From Cyclobacteriaceae bacterium (lineage in GTDB: Bacteria > Bacteroidota > Bacteroidia > Cytophagales > Cyclobacteriaceae): a DNA stretch of 64,000 nucleotides. Of this stretch, positions 10,664-20,708 are shown one piece after another. The notes beneath the pieces are model-generated. The model did not search any database. It was not told where the DNA came from and saw only the letters and a list, made by a program, of their open reading frames with translations. Location of the stretch: assembly GCA_019638355.1 (NCBI GenBank), contig JAHBTY010000005.1, positions 1-64,000 of the forward strand, given 5' to 3'. Made by a program: the position numbers and the translations under genes. Numbering within the stretch: the stretch's first letter is position 1; every line of letters starts with the position of its first letter.

Positions 10664-11884
10664 TTAATCAACCTCTTCACCAAGTGTTTTTAATCTTTTC
10701 TTCACCCGGTTTACACTTGCCTGATTATCCAAATCGCCATAAATGGTTAACAAGCTGTAAAGAACATTTACATCATCGGGTGAAATTTTTTCGCAAGCCT
10801 CAACATAGGGAAGTGCAATTTTAAGTTTCTCAACATAAACTTTATCAATCTCCATTGCCTTGGCAAGGTCGGCTTTGCTGTTACCCAACGCACTCATTTT
10901 ATCTTTTTCAACTTTCGCATCTTTCCAATACAAATCGGCTAACATAGCAGCAGCATCAAAATTTTTCGGATCGGCAGCCAATACTTTTGAATAGGTTCCC
11001 TTTGCTTTTTCAGTTTCACCCATCTCTTGTTGCAGGCGGCCAAGTAGGTAAAGCTGATCATTATCCTTTGGATTTTCCTTCAAAGAAGCCTCTACCATTT
11101 GTTTGGCCACATCATATTTCTTTTCATTTAGGTAGATCGACAACTCGGTTTGAGCGAAGTCTTTGTTGGCAGGGTTAGCTTTTTTAGCTTGTTGCAGTAT
11201 TTTAATTGCTTCCTCCGAATTTTTGCGCTTGTTGTAAAATATATCTACCAGTATTATGTAAGAGTCAGCCGACTTGCCACCTTTGGCATGATACTTTTTG
11301 ATATACTCTACCGATTTGTCATATTCTTCAGCGGCCGGACCAAAGAATACTCCGGCATTCATTAGAATCGATGTATCTTCGGGAATAAAGTACAAGGTTT
11401 TTTCGGTGAAGGAAAATGCTTTCTTGTAATCCTTTTCATCTGAATACGCTCTAATCGCCTGATCAAAATAACTTTGAGCCAATGCACCACTTACCTGGCT
11501 ATTCATTAGGGGCAGGCCAAGTGCATCGGTTAAGAAATTGGGTGTTTTATCATTATCCAATTGCTTCGCTTTTTCAAAAGCTTCTTTAGCAATCGTAAAA
11601 CCTTCCGGAGCAAGTGTTTTAAACTTGGTAACTTTGGTAGTATCAATTGCAGCATAAATTACACCCTTCAAGTACCAGGCTTTGGCTGCATTTTTTGATG
11701 GATTACCTTTTTTGTCAACCATAAACTCCTGGCTGGCGGTGGTAACATCAATAATAGCTTTGGCTTCATCTAACTTACCGGCTTTCAATGCCTTTTCGGC
11801 ATTTCCTACATTAGGTTTTATTTCTTTCTGGCCAAAAGCCAAAAAAGGTAAAACCCCAAACATTAACACAACTATTTTTTTCAT
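10664..11884 (-). CDS. Exported tetratricopeptide-repeat protein
   Basis: A 406-residue periplasmic or surface protein: signal peptide MKKIVVLMFGVLPFLAFGQ, then helical TPR units throughout (for example YLLGRLQQEMGETEKAKGTY, about residues 278-297, and FDAAAMLADLYWKDAKVEKD). TPR arrays bind partner proteins; no catalytic domain is present. It lies 24 bp downstream of gyrA on the same strand and may be co-transcribed, with the hairpin at 10606-10643 closing the unit. Specific function unknown. Confidence 0.85.
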   Translation of the reverse strand: MKKIVVLMFGVLPFLAFGQKEIKPNVGNAEKALKAGKLDEAKAIIDVTTASQEFMVDKKGNPSKNAAKAWYLKGVIYAAIDTTKVTKFKTLAPEGFTIAKEAFEKAKQLDNDKTPNFLTDALGLPLMNSQVSGALAQSYFDQAIRAYSDEKDYKKAFSFTEKTLYFIPEDTSILMNAGVFFGPAAEEYDKSVEYIKKYHAKGGKSADSYIILVDIFYNKRKNSEEAIKILQQAKKANPANKDFAQTELSIYLNEKKYDVAKQMVEASLKENPKDNDQLYLLGRLQQEMGETEKAKGTYSKVLAADPKNFDAAAMLADLYWKDAKVEKDKMSALGNSKADLAKAMEIDKVYVEKLKIALPYVEACEKISPDDVNVLYSLLTIYGDLDNQASVNRVKKRLKTLGEEVD

Positions 11885-11908
11885 TTCTAATTAAGGTTTA
11901 GTTCTATT

Positions 11909-14422
11909 TTAAATTTGTTCAGGTTCGGTTTTGGTTTCAGAATCGGTAGCATCGGTATCATCCATTTTCTGGATTTTTTCTACCGATGATATTTCGTCTT
12001 CTTCATTTAATTTAATCAAGCGAACGCCTTGCGTAGCCCGGCCCATTACGCGCAATTCGTTTACGCTTATGCGAATGCTGATGCCCGATTTATTAATAAT
12101 CATCAGGTCGTCATTATCCACAACCTCCTTAATGGCAACAAGCTTGCCAGTTTTTTCAGTAATGTTAATCGTTTTAACTCCCTTACCGCCTCTGCGGGTT
12201 ATCCGGTAGTCGTCAATCGAGGAGCGTTTACCATAACCCTTTTCTGAAACAACCAACAGGTTCGCATCGGCCCGGCTCATGCAAACCATCCCAATCACTT
12301 TATCATCATCCGATTCCAGTGTAACTGCGCGTACACCTGCTGCTGTGCGACCCATGGGCCGTACATCGGCTTCGTTAAACCGAACAGCCTTACCTTCACT
12401 TTTGGCAATGATAATATCGTTGCTGCCATTTGTCAATGCAGCATTCAACAAGCGGTCGCCATCGTTTATAGTAATGGCTGCAATACCATTGGCCCGAGGC
12501 CTTGAGTAAGCTTCGAGCGATGTTTTTTTGATGGTACCTTTTTCGGTGCAGAGTATTACATAGGTGTTGTTGATGTAGGTTTCATCCACCAGGTCTTTCA
12601 CATTCAAAATCGCTTTTACACGATCGCCCGGTTGAATGGTTAGCAGATTTTGAATTGCCCTGCCCTTGGATGTTTTGGTGCCTTCAGGAATTTCATAGGC
12701 TTTTTTCCAATACACCTGCCCTTGTTCAGTAAAAATCAGGAGGTAGTTATGTGCCTGGGCAATAAATAGATGTTCGGTAAAATCATCCTCTTTGGTTCCG
12801 GCCGCTTTTGAGCCAATTCCGCCCCTTCCCTGTGTTCTGTATTCAGAAAGCGATGTGCGCTTAACATACCCCTGGTTCGAAACGGTAATTACCATTTCTT
12901 CATTCGGTATCATGTCCTCCAGTGTAATATCGTCATCGCTGTGAACTACCTGGGTTCTGCGTTTATCGCCATAACGTTCTTTAATCTCATTCAATTCATC
13001 TTTGATGATGCCCATGCGCAGGCTTTCATTCGAAAGGATTTCGTTCAGGCGGGCAATCAAGGCCTTCACTTCTTCGTACTCATTCTGTATTTTCTCGCGT
13101 TCAAGGCCGGTTAACCGTTGCAAACGCATTTCTAAAATTGCTTTGGCCTGAATTTCTGAAAGTTTAAACTGTTCCATCAAACCGGTTTTGGCAATTTCTG
13201 GATCGCGCGAGTTGCGAATCAAGGCAATCACTTCGTCCAAGTGGTCGAGTGCAATCAGGTAGCCTTCCAGTATATGAGCCCGCTTCTCCGCCTCGGCCAG
13301 TTCGAATTTTGTTCTACGAACTACCACTTCGTGGCGATGTTCCACAAAGTGTATAATCAGGTCTTTCAGGTTTAAGGTTTGTGGTCTTCCTTTAACCAGG
13401 GCCACGTTGTTTACACCAAATGAGGATTGCAGTTGTGTGTATTTATAAAGGTTGTTAAGAACGATGTTTGGAATAGCATCTTTCTTGAGATCGTAAACCA
13501 CACGGTAACCTTCCCGGTCCGATTCATCGCGGATGTCGCTGATGCCTTCTAACTTTTTTTCGTTAATCAGCGCTGCGGTTTTTTCAATCATCAAGGCCTT
13601 GTTCACCATGTAGGGAACTTCGGTAACTACAATCTGATCGCGGCCATTGCTGGTTGTAACAATTTCGGCTTTAGCCCGCACAACAATTCTTCCTCTTCCC
13701 GTAAGGAAAGCTTCCTGTACACCCTGATAGCCATAGATCAAACCTCCGGTTGGAAAATCGGGGGCGGTAATGAATTTCATTAGTTCGGGAATGGTAATTT
13801 CCCGATTGTCGATATAGGCACAAATACCATCAATAACTTCGGTAAGGTTGTGAGGGGCCATGTTGGTAGCCATGCCTACAGCAATACCACTTGAACCATT
13901 TATAAGCAGGTTGGGAACCTTGCCGGGCAATACCGTTGGCTCTGTTAACGAATCGTCAAAGTTGGGTTGAAAGTCAACCGTTTCTTTATTGATGTCGGCC
14001 AGCATTTCTTCGGCCAGCCGCTTCAGGCGTGCTTCGGTATAACGCATGGCAGCGGGCGAATCGCCATCAATGGAACCAAAGTTACCTTGTCCATCCACCA
14101 GCGTATAGCGTAATGACCAATCCTGGGCCATGCGTACCATGGTATCGTACACGGAAGCATCGCCATGCGGGTGATACTTACCCAAAACCTCCCCGACTAT
14201 ACGGGCCGATTTTTTATAGGGCTTGTTGTAGTTAACACCTAACTCCAACATACCGTAAAGAACCCTGCGGTGTACCGGCTTGAGGCCATCGCGTACATCG
14301 GGCAATGCGCGCGATACAATTACCGACATCGAATAATCGATATAGGCACCCCGCATTTCATCTTCAATATTTATCGGAATGATGTTTTGCCGCTCAGGCA
14401 AATTTGTGCTATCGTCAGCCAC
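11909..14422 (-). CDS. gyrA: DNA gyrase subunit A
   Basis: An 837-residue protein, full length for GyrA, starting at a GTG ([11 protein letters not shown]; no ATG is available at that position). The breakage-reunion domain carries the DNA-cleaving tyrosine in AMRYTEARL (Tyr128, equivalent to E. coli Tyr122). The C-terminal part has repeated beta-pinwheel blades, including a GyrA-box-like QGRGGIG. With GyrB it introduces negative supercoils. The quinolone region reads [10 protein letters not shown], with Ala89 at the E. coli Ser83 position. It is followed closely by the TPR gene. GyrB is not in the window. Confidence 0.97.
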   Translation of the reverse strand: MADDSTNLPERQNIIPINIEDEMRGAYIDYSMSVIVSRALPDVRDGLKPVHRRVLYGMLELGVNYNKPYKKSARIVGEVLGKYHPHGDASVYDTMVRMAQDWSLRYTLVDGQGNFGSIDGDSPAAMRYTEARLKRLAEEMLADINKETVDFQPNFDDSLTEPTVLPGKVPNLLINGSSGIAVGMATNMAPHNLTEVIDGICAYIDNREITIPELMKFITAPDFPTGGLIYGYQGVQEAFLTGRGRIVVRAKAEIVTTSNGRDQIVVTEVPYMVNKALMIEKTAALINEKKLEGISDIRDESDREGYRVVYDLKKDAIPNIVLNNLYKYTQLQSSFGVNNVALVKGRPQTLNLKDLIIHFVEHRHEVVVRRTKFELAEAEKRAHILEGYLIALDHLDEVIALIRNSRDPEIAKTGLMEQFKLSEIQAKAILEMRLQRLTGLEREKIQNEYEEVKALIARLNEILSNESLRMGIIKDELNEIKERYGDKRRTQVVHSDDDITLEDMIPNEEMVITVSNQGYVKRTSLSEYRTQGRGGIGSKAAGTKEDDFTEHLFIAQAHNYLLIFTEQGQVYWKKAYEIPEGTKTSKGRAIQNLLTIQPGDRVKAILNVKDLVDETYINNTYVILCTEKGTIKKTSLEAYSRPRANGIAAITINDGDRLLNAALTNGSNDIIIAKSEGKAVRFNEADVRPMGRTAAGVRAVTLESDDDKVIGMVCMSRADANLLVVSEKGYGKRSSIDDYRITRRGGKGVKTINITEKTGKLVAIKEVVDNDDLMIINKSGISIRISVNELRVMGRATQGVRLIKLNEEDEISSVEKIQKMDDTDATDSETKTEPEQI

Positions 14423-14570
14423 AGATTTCTGGTTTTAGAGTCGTTGCTTCTACCCGGTTTGGGTGGGTAAAAATCAAGTGTGCAAGGTATAGAATTTTGG
14501 TTAATTCGTTGCTTTTCAGGTAAGCCAAAAACTTGATTTTTTAGCCCTTAAAAGCAGTTTTTTTGCCCGG

Positions 14571-15602
14571 TTAGTACGGGTTAATTTTTCGCTTGTTCTT
14601 ACCCTTGTATTTGATCAGGGTTGGGTGGTTTTCGCCATAGCCGGGATTCTGTTTTTTGTAGATTGGATGGCGCCTGCTGCGATACTCTTTATTACCATGC
14701 GCGTGGTTGATCTGGATTTTACAATCTTTGAGGTAGCACCGGGGTAATTCCGGTATAGAATAGGTTAATCCAACCTGCAAGTAACTCGCATTCATGCTGT
14801 GCTTGATTTTGTTACCGTTGCTGCCTTCAACATTTAAAGTATATTTCTTAAAATCGAATGAGGGCCGTAGATAGAGTTTTAAATATTCCGAGAGTTCGTA
14901 TTCGGTGGTAACGCCCAGGTTGAAATAGATGCTGCGTTTGATTTCATTGTTATCGAAGTTACGTTTAGGTTTATAGCTTCCTATTTCAATATCACCCGTA
15001 AACAAAAATTTATCTATCCGATAGAATGATCCACCTGCGTAACCATAAAACTTGCGCATCCAGCCCCGGTATTGTGTTGGCCTGAATGCACCGATGCTAT
15101 CTTTAAATGAAATGGGATTGAACTCGCCCAACGTAAAGTGTTCTAGGCTATAGCCTAAGCCAATGCGGTACCGGTTCAAAAATTCGTAATGCATGCGCAG
15201 ATTAACGGGAATGTTTTTACCACGCCCCCTGAAACCGATTTTGGCTGTATCTCCGGTTACTAAAAAGCTCTCGGGCGTAACAGCTAATGTATCAGCAGTA
15301 ACTTTGTTAACCCAAGTGGTGTAGGTGGTATCAAGCGGATTATTTTTTTGGAACACACGGGGTGCAAATCCAGGGCGTTGAAAAATTCCAAAGCTATCCA
15401 ATTGGTGCTTCATGTAGGTATTACCGTAGCCCGTGCTGAAACTAAAATGCAGGCGTGTAAGAAACTTCCGGATAGTGTTGGGCTTACGCTCGGCATAAAT
15501 TGTTTCAAGCGGAAAAGTAGGCTTTTCATCCTGAGCAACAACAAGATCCGGTATTAGCAGGAACAGGATCAGAACCAGGTGTATGCGGAAGGTGCTTTTC
15601 AG
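14571..15602 (-). CDS. Outer-membrane beta-barrel protein with probable CTG start
   Basis: The frame encodes a clean signal peptide (LKSTFRIHLVLILFLLIPDL, then VVAQ) followed by repeated amphipathic strands (FSFSTGYGNT, RIGLGYSLEHFTL, YGYAGGSFYRI, YLQVGLTYSI), and ends in a very basic tail (YKGKNKRKINPY). An ATG at 15413 would give only 280 residues without a signal. Upstream the frame is open to a TAG at about 15621, with no ATG, GTG or TTG in it, so CTG at 15600-15602 (343 residues) is the best start. The family is unknown; it could be a porin-like or gliding/T9SS-associated barrel. Confidence 0.7.
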   Translation of the reverse strand: MKSTFRIHLVLILFLLIPDLVVAQDEKPTFPLETIYAERKPNTIRKFLTRLHFSFSTGYGNTYMKHQLDSFGIFQRPGFAPRVFQKNNPLDTTYTTWVNKVTADTLAVTPESFLVTGDTAKIGFRGRGKNIPVNLRMHYEFLNRYRIGLGYSLEHFTLGEFNPISFKDSIGAFRPTQYRGWMRKFYGYAGGSFYRIDKFLFTGDIEIGSYKPKRNFDNNEIKRSIYFNLGVTTEYELSEYLKLYLRPSFDFKKYTLNVEGSNGNKIKHSMNASYLQVGLTYSIPELPRCYLKDCKIQINHAHGNKEYRSRRHPIYKKQNPGYGENHPTLIKYKGKNKRKINPY

Positions 15603-15668
15603 ATTGCTCGATTTAAAATGCTAAAGATAACAGGCTGAAGCAGACGGTAAAAATCAAACTCATAACTA

Positions 15669-17084
15669 TCACGGATAAGCACCATAGCTTGGATACCGGC
15701 TCTCTAACGATGTGAAGGTGTGAAACAGTATTTGTCCTTTATTCAGGGTGTAGGTAAAGTTGTGAGTGGTAGATAGGTTGCCGTCTTTTAAAGAGAGCGT
15801 AACGGTACTTTGGCCTACCGGAAGTACCACCCGGGTATAATAAATGCTGTGTGGTAAAGTTTGCCAGTTACGAGTGTCGGCTTTTTCTGTTATAGCATTT
15901 ATTACTCCCAGTACCGAGCCTAATGTTTTGTCTTCTTTCTTAACCTGGTGCTCGGTAACTTTTTTCAAGGCCACACGAATTAATGCTTTACTCATTTCCA
16001 GATGCATGCGTTGTTGCAAACTTTTAAAGGCAATTTTGTTCACATCTTCCAATAGCATTAAGGGGTGTTTGATATTGCCGGTTGAAATACTCGCCTCTTG
16101 AAAATATTGCGGGCGTTCCAGGTAGCGCGGAAATGCCACCCGAAATACTTCCAGGTTTGCCAACCCATCTTTTTCATTTTTATCGTAGCCTTCCAACGAA
16201 AATGGAAAGTTGATTCCCATCTCATGGTTGTAGAAATACACCCAATTATCGCGTCTGTTAACCGCAAAGTTTATCCCCCACTCTGCTTTAACAGGAGCAA
16301 GTCCATTGTGCCAGAAAAAAATTACTTCAGCCTGATCACCAGTTGATACCTCAAAGTCTGGCATGTTCCATTTCGACTTGTAAAACTCAAACTCATTGGT
16401 GAAACCACTTAACCAGGCGGTTCGCAATAAATCTTTCTTTAGTTGGTCGGGCATGTGGATGCTAAACAGCCGCTCGTAATCTTCTTCGTAAATAGACACT
16501 GCATTGCGATAGGCTATGAATGCATTGTTGTAGTCTTTATCGGCTTCATAAATCAACCCCATTAAGGTGTGGATAAATGCATCGCGTTGAAATTTATTTT
16601 CGTTTTCGTATCGGTCGCTTAACTGTTGCAAGCGAATGTTCATGCGCCTGCACTCTACCAAAGCCGATTCGGTATTGCCAAGTTTTAGGTAGTTGATTGC
16701 CTTGTAGTATAACAGCATCAGATGCTCGTGATCCTCGCCCCGGTAGGTTGTAACATTCGGGTTGGTTAGGTACGATGCTGCTTCGTTTAAGTAGTTTCTG
16801 CGGTAGTCTTCACCAAATAGAAAAGCTTTTTCAAAGTAGCGGTTACTTTCTTCATAGCGGCTCATCATCGAAAGCACCAGTCCATTGTTTACATAGTATA
16901 AAAACTCGCGCTTGCTGTTAGCTTCTTTGGTGTTGGCTTGCAAAGTAGCCAATGCCGATTCAAGGTTACCATTTTCAAAATTCTGGTTGAACGATTGATT
17001 GGCCTGGTAATACGTGGCGCAACCATACATCAGAACGATCGTAACCATAGCCACAATTTTTGTAATGACACTACGGTGGCCCAT
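15669..17084 (-). CDS. TPR lipoprotein of the COG3014 type
   Basis: A 471-residue lipoprotein with lipobox LMYGC (Cys22). The N-terminal half is TPR-like helices (LESALATLQANTKEANSKRE onward); the C-terminal half is a beta domain ending in TLNKGQILFHTFTSLESRYP. It starts 6 bp downstream of the LpoB-like gene. Paired COG3014 and COG3417 (LpoB/CsgG-like) lipoproteins are a known gene neighbourhood in Gram-negative bacteria. A role at the outer membrane in cell-wall synthase activation or export is inferred from this context, not shown. Confidence 0.75.
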   Translation of the reverse strand: MGHRSVITKIVAMVTIVLMYGCATYYQANQSFNQNFENGNLESALATLQANTKEANSKREFLYYVNNGLVLSMMSRYEESNRYFEKAFLFGEDYRRNYLNEAASYLTNPNVTTYRGEDHEHLMLLYYKAINYLKLGNTESALVECRRMNIRLQQLSDRYENENKFQRDAFIHTLMGLIYEADKDYNNAFIAYRNAVSIYEEDYERLFSIHMPDQLKKDLLRTAWLSGFTNEFEFYKSKWNMPDFEVSTGDQAEVIFFWHNGLAPVKAEWGINFAVNRRDNWVYFYNHEMGINFPFSLEGYDKNEKDGLANLEVFRVAFPRYLERPQYFQEASISTGNIKHPLMLLEDVNKIAFKSLQQRMHLEMSKALIRVALKKVTEHQVKKEDKTLGSVLGVINAITEKADTRNWQTLPHSIYYTRVVLPVGQSTVTLSLKDGNLSTTHNFTYTLNKGQILFHTFTSLESRYPSYGAYP

Positions 17085-17089
17085 CGCAT

Positions 17090-17662
17090 TTATTTACGTA
17101 TGTATTTCTTGATTTCGTGTTGCCCGTACCAAACCCGTTTGTTGGTTTCCATATCGGTAAGAAACAAGGTGGTGATGTAGTTTACAACACGTTGCTTGTT
17201 CAGCACGTCCGTTTCAGAAGTCATCTCACCAAATAACATCAGGTTGGCTCCTACTTCCTTTCCCCATTGAGCCAGAGTAGCCGGGTCAGCAAAATCGTGT
17301 TGCTGGGCGCGCTCTTCGCGAAGTTTATCCCGGAACGAATCAGACTCAACCAAGTCGGCTACGCTGGAATTAAATATGGCTACTTCAAATTTTTTAATGT
17401 AGTTATTGGCATCAATGTGTTCGCTGGTACGATTGCGGATCAGACCTACAATAATCGTTGGTCGCTTGCCCAACTCTATTGCATATTCCTGATAGCGTGG
17501 ACTATTCAACAATTCAGTAATCATTTTCTCTGCTACTTGCCGTGAGTCGCTATCATTCCAGCGGCCACTCAAATCAATCTGCTGCCCTGGGTCAACACGC
17601 GATACAGTTTGGGCGCACGCTGATACGATTACAATCAGAATAAAGATATAAATGATTCGCAT
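17090..17662 (-). CDS. LpoB-like penicillin-binding-protein activator lipoprotein
   Basis: About 190 residues. Signal MRIIYIFILIVIVSAC with the lipid-accepting Cys at residue 16, then DLSGRWNDSDSRQVAEKMI, PTIIVGLIRNRTSEHID and LMLFGEMTSETD, the alpha-beta fold of LpoB/CsgG-type proteins. In E. coli LpoB reaches through the wall to stimulate PBP1b; in Bacteroidota the partner is less clear. The ATG at 17662 places the signal correctly; an ATG at 17680 would overlap rpe and add six polar residues. It is followed after 5 bp by the TPR lipoprotein. Confidence 0.82.
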   Translation of the reverse strand: MRIIYIFILIVIVSACAQTVSRVDPGQQIDLSGRWNDSDSRQVAEKMITELLNSPRYQEYAIELGKRPTIIVGLIRNRTSEHIDANNYIKKFEVAIFNSSVADLVESDSFRDKLREERAQQHDFADPATLAQWGKEVGANLMLFGEMTSETDVLNKQRVVNYITTLFLTDMETNKRVWYGQHEIKKYIRK

Positions 17663-17676
17663 CGGAATTATGTTCA

Positions 17677-18327
17677 TCAAGTCAATGACTTTAATTGTTG
17701 AATTACTTCTTTCGGTTTTGGTGCTGTAAACACAAAGTTCCCGGCAACCAAAACATCCGCCCCAGCGGTAATCAGTTTGGGTGCGTTCGCCTGATTCACC
17801 CCACCATCAATTTCGATTTTAGCTCTTGAGTTGGTTGCTTTCAGTAATGCCGCCAACTCCATTGTTTTGGTATACGTATTTTCAATAAACTTCTGGCCAC
17901 CAAATCCAGGATTAACAGACATTAAACAAATAAGATCAATATCGGCAGCAATATCTTTTAGCAGTGATATTGATGTATGTGGATTAATAGCTACACCGGC
18001 TTGCATACCCAAAGCCTTTATCTCCTGAATAGTGCGATGCAAGTGAGTGCTTGCCTCCAGGTGCACGGTTAGAATATCGGCACCTGCTTCTTTGAATGCC
18101 TGCAGGTATCTTTCGGGTTGTACAATCATTAAATGAACATCCAACGGTTTCTGAGCGTGATTTTTAATGGCTTTTATTACGGGCATACCAAACGAGATGT
18201 TGGGTACGAATACACCATCCATTACATCCACATGAATCCAGTCGGCATCGCTACTGTTTATCATACTAACATCGGCTTGAAGATTGGCAAAATCAGCAGC
18301 CAGAATAGAGGGTGCAATAAGGGGCAT
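17677..18327 (-). CDS. rpe: Ribulose-phosphate 3-epimerase
   Basis: A 216-residue TIM barrel interconverting ribulose-5-phosphate and xylulose-5-phosphate in the pentose phosphate pathway. Family landmarks: MPLIAPSILAADFANL at the start, HVDVMDGVFVPNISFG (metal-binding His/Asp), VHLMIVQPERY, LMSVNPGFGGQKFI and the catalytic Asp in EIDGGVN. The start at 18327 gives the usual N terminus; nine upstream residues in frame are not family-like. It is followed by the LpoB-like gene after 14 bp. Confidence 0.96.
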   Translation of the reverse strand: MPLIAPSILAADFANLQADVSMINSSDADWIHVDVMDGVFVPNISFGMPVIKAIKNHAQKPLDVHLMIVQPERYLQAFKEAGADILTVHLEASTHLHRTIQEIKALGMQAGVAINPHTSISLLKDIAADIDLICLMSVNPGFGGQKFIENTYTKTMELAALLKATNSRAKIEIDGGVNQANAPKLITAGADVLVAGNFVFTAPKPKEVIQQLKSLT

Positions 18328-18379
18328 TCTGTAACAAGTTAAAGTTGGTAGCAAAGATACACAGTTGAGGCATTTCGCC

Positions 18380-19981
18380 TCATTGTTTCATAATCCGAAA
18401 TGTAGCTTCGCGGGAACCTGATACAACCCGCACAAAGTAAAGTCCGCTTAGCAATGCAGTAATGTCATACTCGAACGGATTATTTTGCCAGTTGATATGA
18501 AGTGTTGATTCCGATACCCGCGCACCTTTGCTATCGAAAAGTGTGACCTGTACCGGATTTATAATTTCATCCAATTGAATATTGAACGTATTGCTTACAA
18601 CCGGATTGGGAAAGACCAACCAGTTTTTTTCGGGCTCAGGCTCGCGCAAATAATTAACCACCGCTTCGTAGTTCGGAATTCCGTATCCCAAAAAATTATC
18701 GGGTGAAGTTGCCTGGCTGGCCGATTGAGTAAGCACTTCATAAATTTTCTGTGCGGTAAAATCAGGATAAGTTTGCCATACACCGGCTGCCAGGCTTGCT
18801 ACCAACGGGCTGGCCAATGAAGTTCCAGAAGTTGTACCGATGTTTCCGTTTGCGCGGATAACAACCGTGCCGGAACCCATGGCTACTAAATCCGGTTTAA
18901 TCCGGCCATCTTCTGTTGGGCCTAATGAACTGAACGAGCTCCGCACTCCGCCAGCGGTTATGGAACCCACGGCCAGTATGCCAGTGGCATCGGCTGGCGG
19001 TGTTACCAGCTTCCACGAACTATTGCCTTCGTTACCGGCACTGCACACTACTATTATACCCCGCTCAATAGCCATGCGGGCAGCTTTGGTTATATAGGCC
19101 GTATTTCCGTTTAATTGATTTTTAGAATAATTCATGGTGGGGGCATCGAATGTATTGTAGCCCAGACTCGAATTAATTATTTGAACTCCTGCACTATCCG
19201 CCTTTTCAGCGGCAAAAGTCCAGTTAAATTCTTCAATGCGATATTCAGACGAAACATCTTCGGTGAGGTATAAAAAATAGTTGGCTTTGTAAGCAGCACC
19301 CGTATAGGTACCTGCTGTATAGGCTGCCATTACGGAAAGTACTTCGGTACCGTGATCATCGGCTGTAAATACGTTGGTGTTATTACCAACAAAATTGAAC
19401 GTATGTTTAATTCGGCTGTCGGTATTCAATAATGAAAAAGGTGCGGCCGTGTTCACACCTTGAAAACCACTATCAAAAATAGCTATTGAAATGCCTTCAC
19501 CACTTTTACCTGCTGCATGCATGGCCGGAATACCCAATTGTGCTAGCTGAATAGAATTGGCAAGTGGTTGATCGGTTGTATCATGCTTGCGCTTAATTTT
19601 ACCGGTACGTCCGCTCGATAATTTTTGTCCGGGTGCCACCAACAATACTTCATCTACAAAGGGAAGAGTAGTAATAGCCGGTACATTATAACTTTCTGTT
19701 TCAATTAATACACCATTCCACCAACGCGAAGTAAAATAGGTTGCTATACCCAACTCTTTCAATTGTTGAACGTAGGTTGGGTTTACAGGTAAATCAGCTT
19801 CGGTAATATTAATCTGCTGGCGTTGCCTTCGTGCTATGCTGTTGTTGCTTAAAAACTCCTGTGGTTGGGTTATGGTGAAAGGTGTTCCAGCTTTGTCTTT
19901 AAAGAAAACAAAATATCGGTTTGGTTGTGCCTGAGCACTTACCGCTAAAAAGCAAGTGAGTATGAGCAGCTTATGGCACAT
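18380..19981 (-). CDS. Secreted subtilisin-like (S8) protease with T9SS sorting domain
   Basis: A 533-residue exported serine protease. Signal MCHKLLILTCFLAVSAQAQ, an inhibitor-like prodomain (about residues 20-150), then the catalytic triad: Asp in IAIFDSGFQG, His in DDHGTEVLSV, Ser in TSGTSLASPLVA, and the oxyanion Asn in SAGNEGNSS. The last 80 residues (WLVFPNPVVSNTFNIQLDE to LSGLYFVRVV) are a type IX secretion sorting domain. The start at 19981 is used because it opens the signal peptide; it overlaps the preceding lipoprotein gene by 11 bp, so the two are coupled. Target proteins unknown. Confidence 0.93.
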   Translation of the reverse strand: MCHKLLILTCFLAVSAQAQPNRYFVFFKDKAGTPFTITQPQEFLSNNSIARRQRQQINITEADLPVNPTYVQQLKELGIATYFTSRWWNGVLIETESYNVPAITTLPFVDEVLLVAPGQKLSSGRTGKIKRKHDTTDQPLANSIQLAQLGIPAMHAAGKSGEGISIAIFDSGFQGVNTAAPFSLLNTDSRIKHTFNFVGNNTNVFTADDHGTEVLSVMAAYTAGTYTGAAYKANYFLYLTEDVSSEYRIEEFNWTFAAEKADSAGVQIINSSLGYNTFDAPTMNYSKNQLNGNTAYITKAARMAIERGIIVVCSAGNEGNSSWKLVTPPADATGILAVGSITAGGVRSSFSSLGPTEDGRIKPDLVAMGSGTVVIRANGNIGTTSGTSLASPLVASLAAGVWQTYPDFTAQKIYEVLTQSASQATSPDNFLGYGIPNYEAVVNYLREPEPEKNWLVFPNPVVSNTFNIQLDEIINPVQVTLFDSKGARVSESTLHINWQNNPFEYDITALLSGLYFVRVVSGSREATFRIMKQ

Positions 19982-20669
19982 AACTGATGAGTGTTTGCGT
20001 GTAACTAACACCTTGTTTTTTGCCGGTGCAACTTCCCTGGGTGCAAAATATAGCCTGCGATACTTCTTTAGCAATGAGCCCGGTGCCACGCGCATAAGTT
20101 TCTTTCTGAATATCCTCACCAATAATCGGATCGAACAGATTGCGAATAACAACCGTAAGTGTGTGTTCAAAGTTTAATTCAGTCGATAACGACCGGGGTT
20201 GATTAAAATTTTCAATAGTAGATAAGCGCTGCTGAGCAGTTGTTACATAATCGCGCAAAAATGGGGCTTCGTTGTTAAAGGTGTTGCTATCCCAAACCGT
20301 AGTTGGGCCTATGGGAAAAACCATTTTTACGCGTGTAACATTACTTTCGTTTTGAATAAGTTGGTTACCTGTTAAGCTGGCCGACCATGTTGCTGCTGGT
20401 TGCCACATTTCAGTTGGGTTGCTGCGCGTAGAGACCTCCATGAAATAAGTGGTACTGGTGTTTATTAAAACCGAATCTGTTACTGCCACCCGCATCTGGT
20501 AGGAGGTTTCAACAGGATCGGCCAGGTAGCTAAACGCTGTTTGCCGGATGGTGTAAGTCCACTCCCGCCCTGTTCGCAGCGGAAAAAAATCAGTACCGAG
20601 GTCAACCACTACCGGTTTATCTTCACAAGCCAACAACACCAGCATTAAAAATATTGAACTGTAGCGCAT
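19971..20669 (-). CDS. Lipoprotein of unknown function
   Basis: A 232-residue lipoprotein with lipobox VLLAC (Cys15). The mature part begins EDKPVVVDLGTDFFPLRTGR and is all beta (EWTYTIRQT, VAVTDSVLI), typical of Bacteroidota surface lipoproteins. ATGs and stops overlap with the downstream S8 protease gene, so both are made from one message; it may be a protease partner or simply co-expressed. No recognised domain. Confidence 0.75.
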   Translation of the reverse strand: MRYSSIFLMLVLLACEDKPVVVDLGTDFFPLRTGREWTYTIRQTAFSYLADPVETSYQMRVAVTDSVLINTSTTYFMEVSTRSNPTEMWQPAATWSASLTGNQLIQNESNVTRVKMVFPIGPTTVWDSNTFNNEAPFLRDYVTTAQQRLSTIENFNQPRSLSTELNFEHTLTVVIRNLFDPIIGEDIQKETYARGTGLIAKEVSQAIFCTQGSCTGKKQGVSYTQTLISYVP

Positions 20670-20708
20670 TTCATTTCAAAGTTATTTTTTCTTTTTGATA
20701 TTTGGGCC

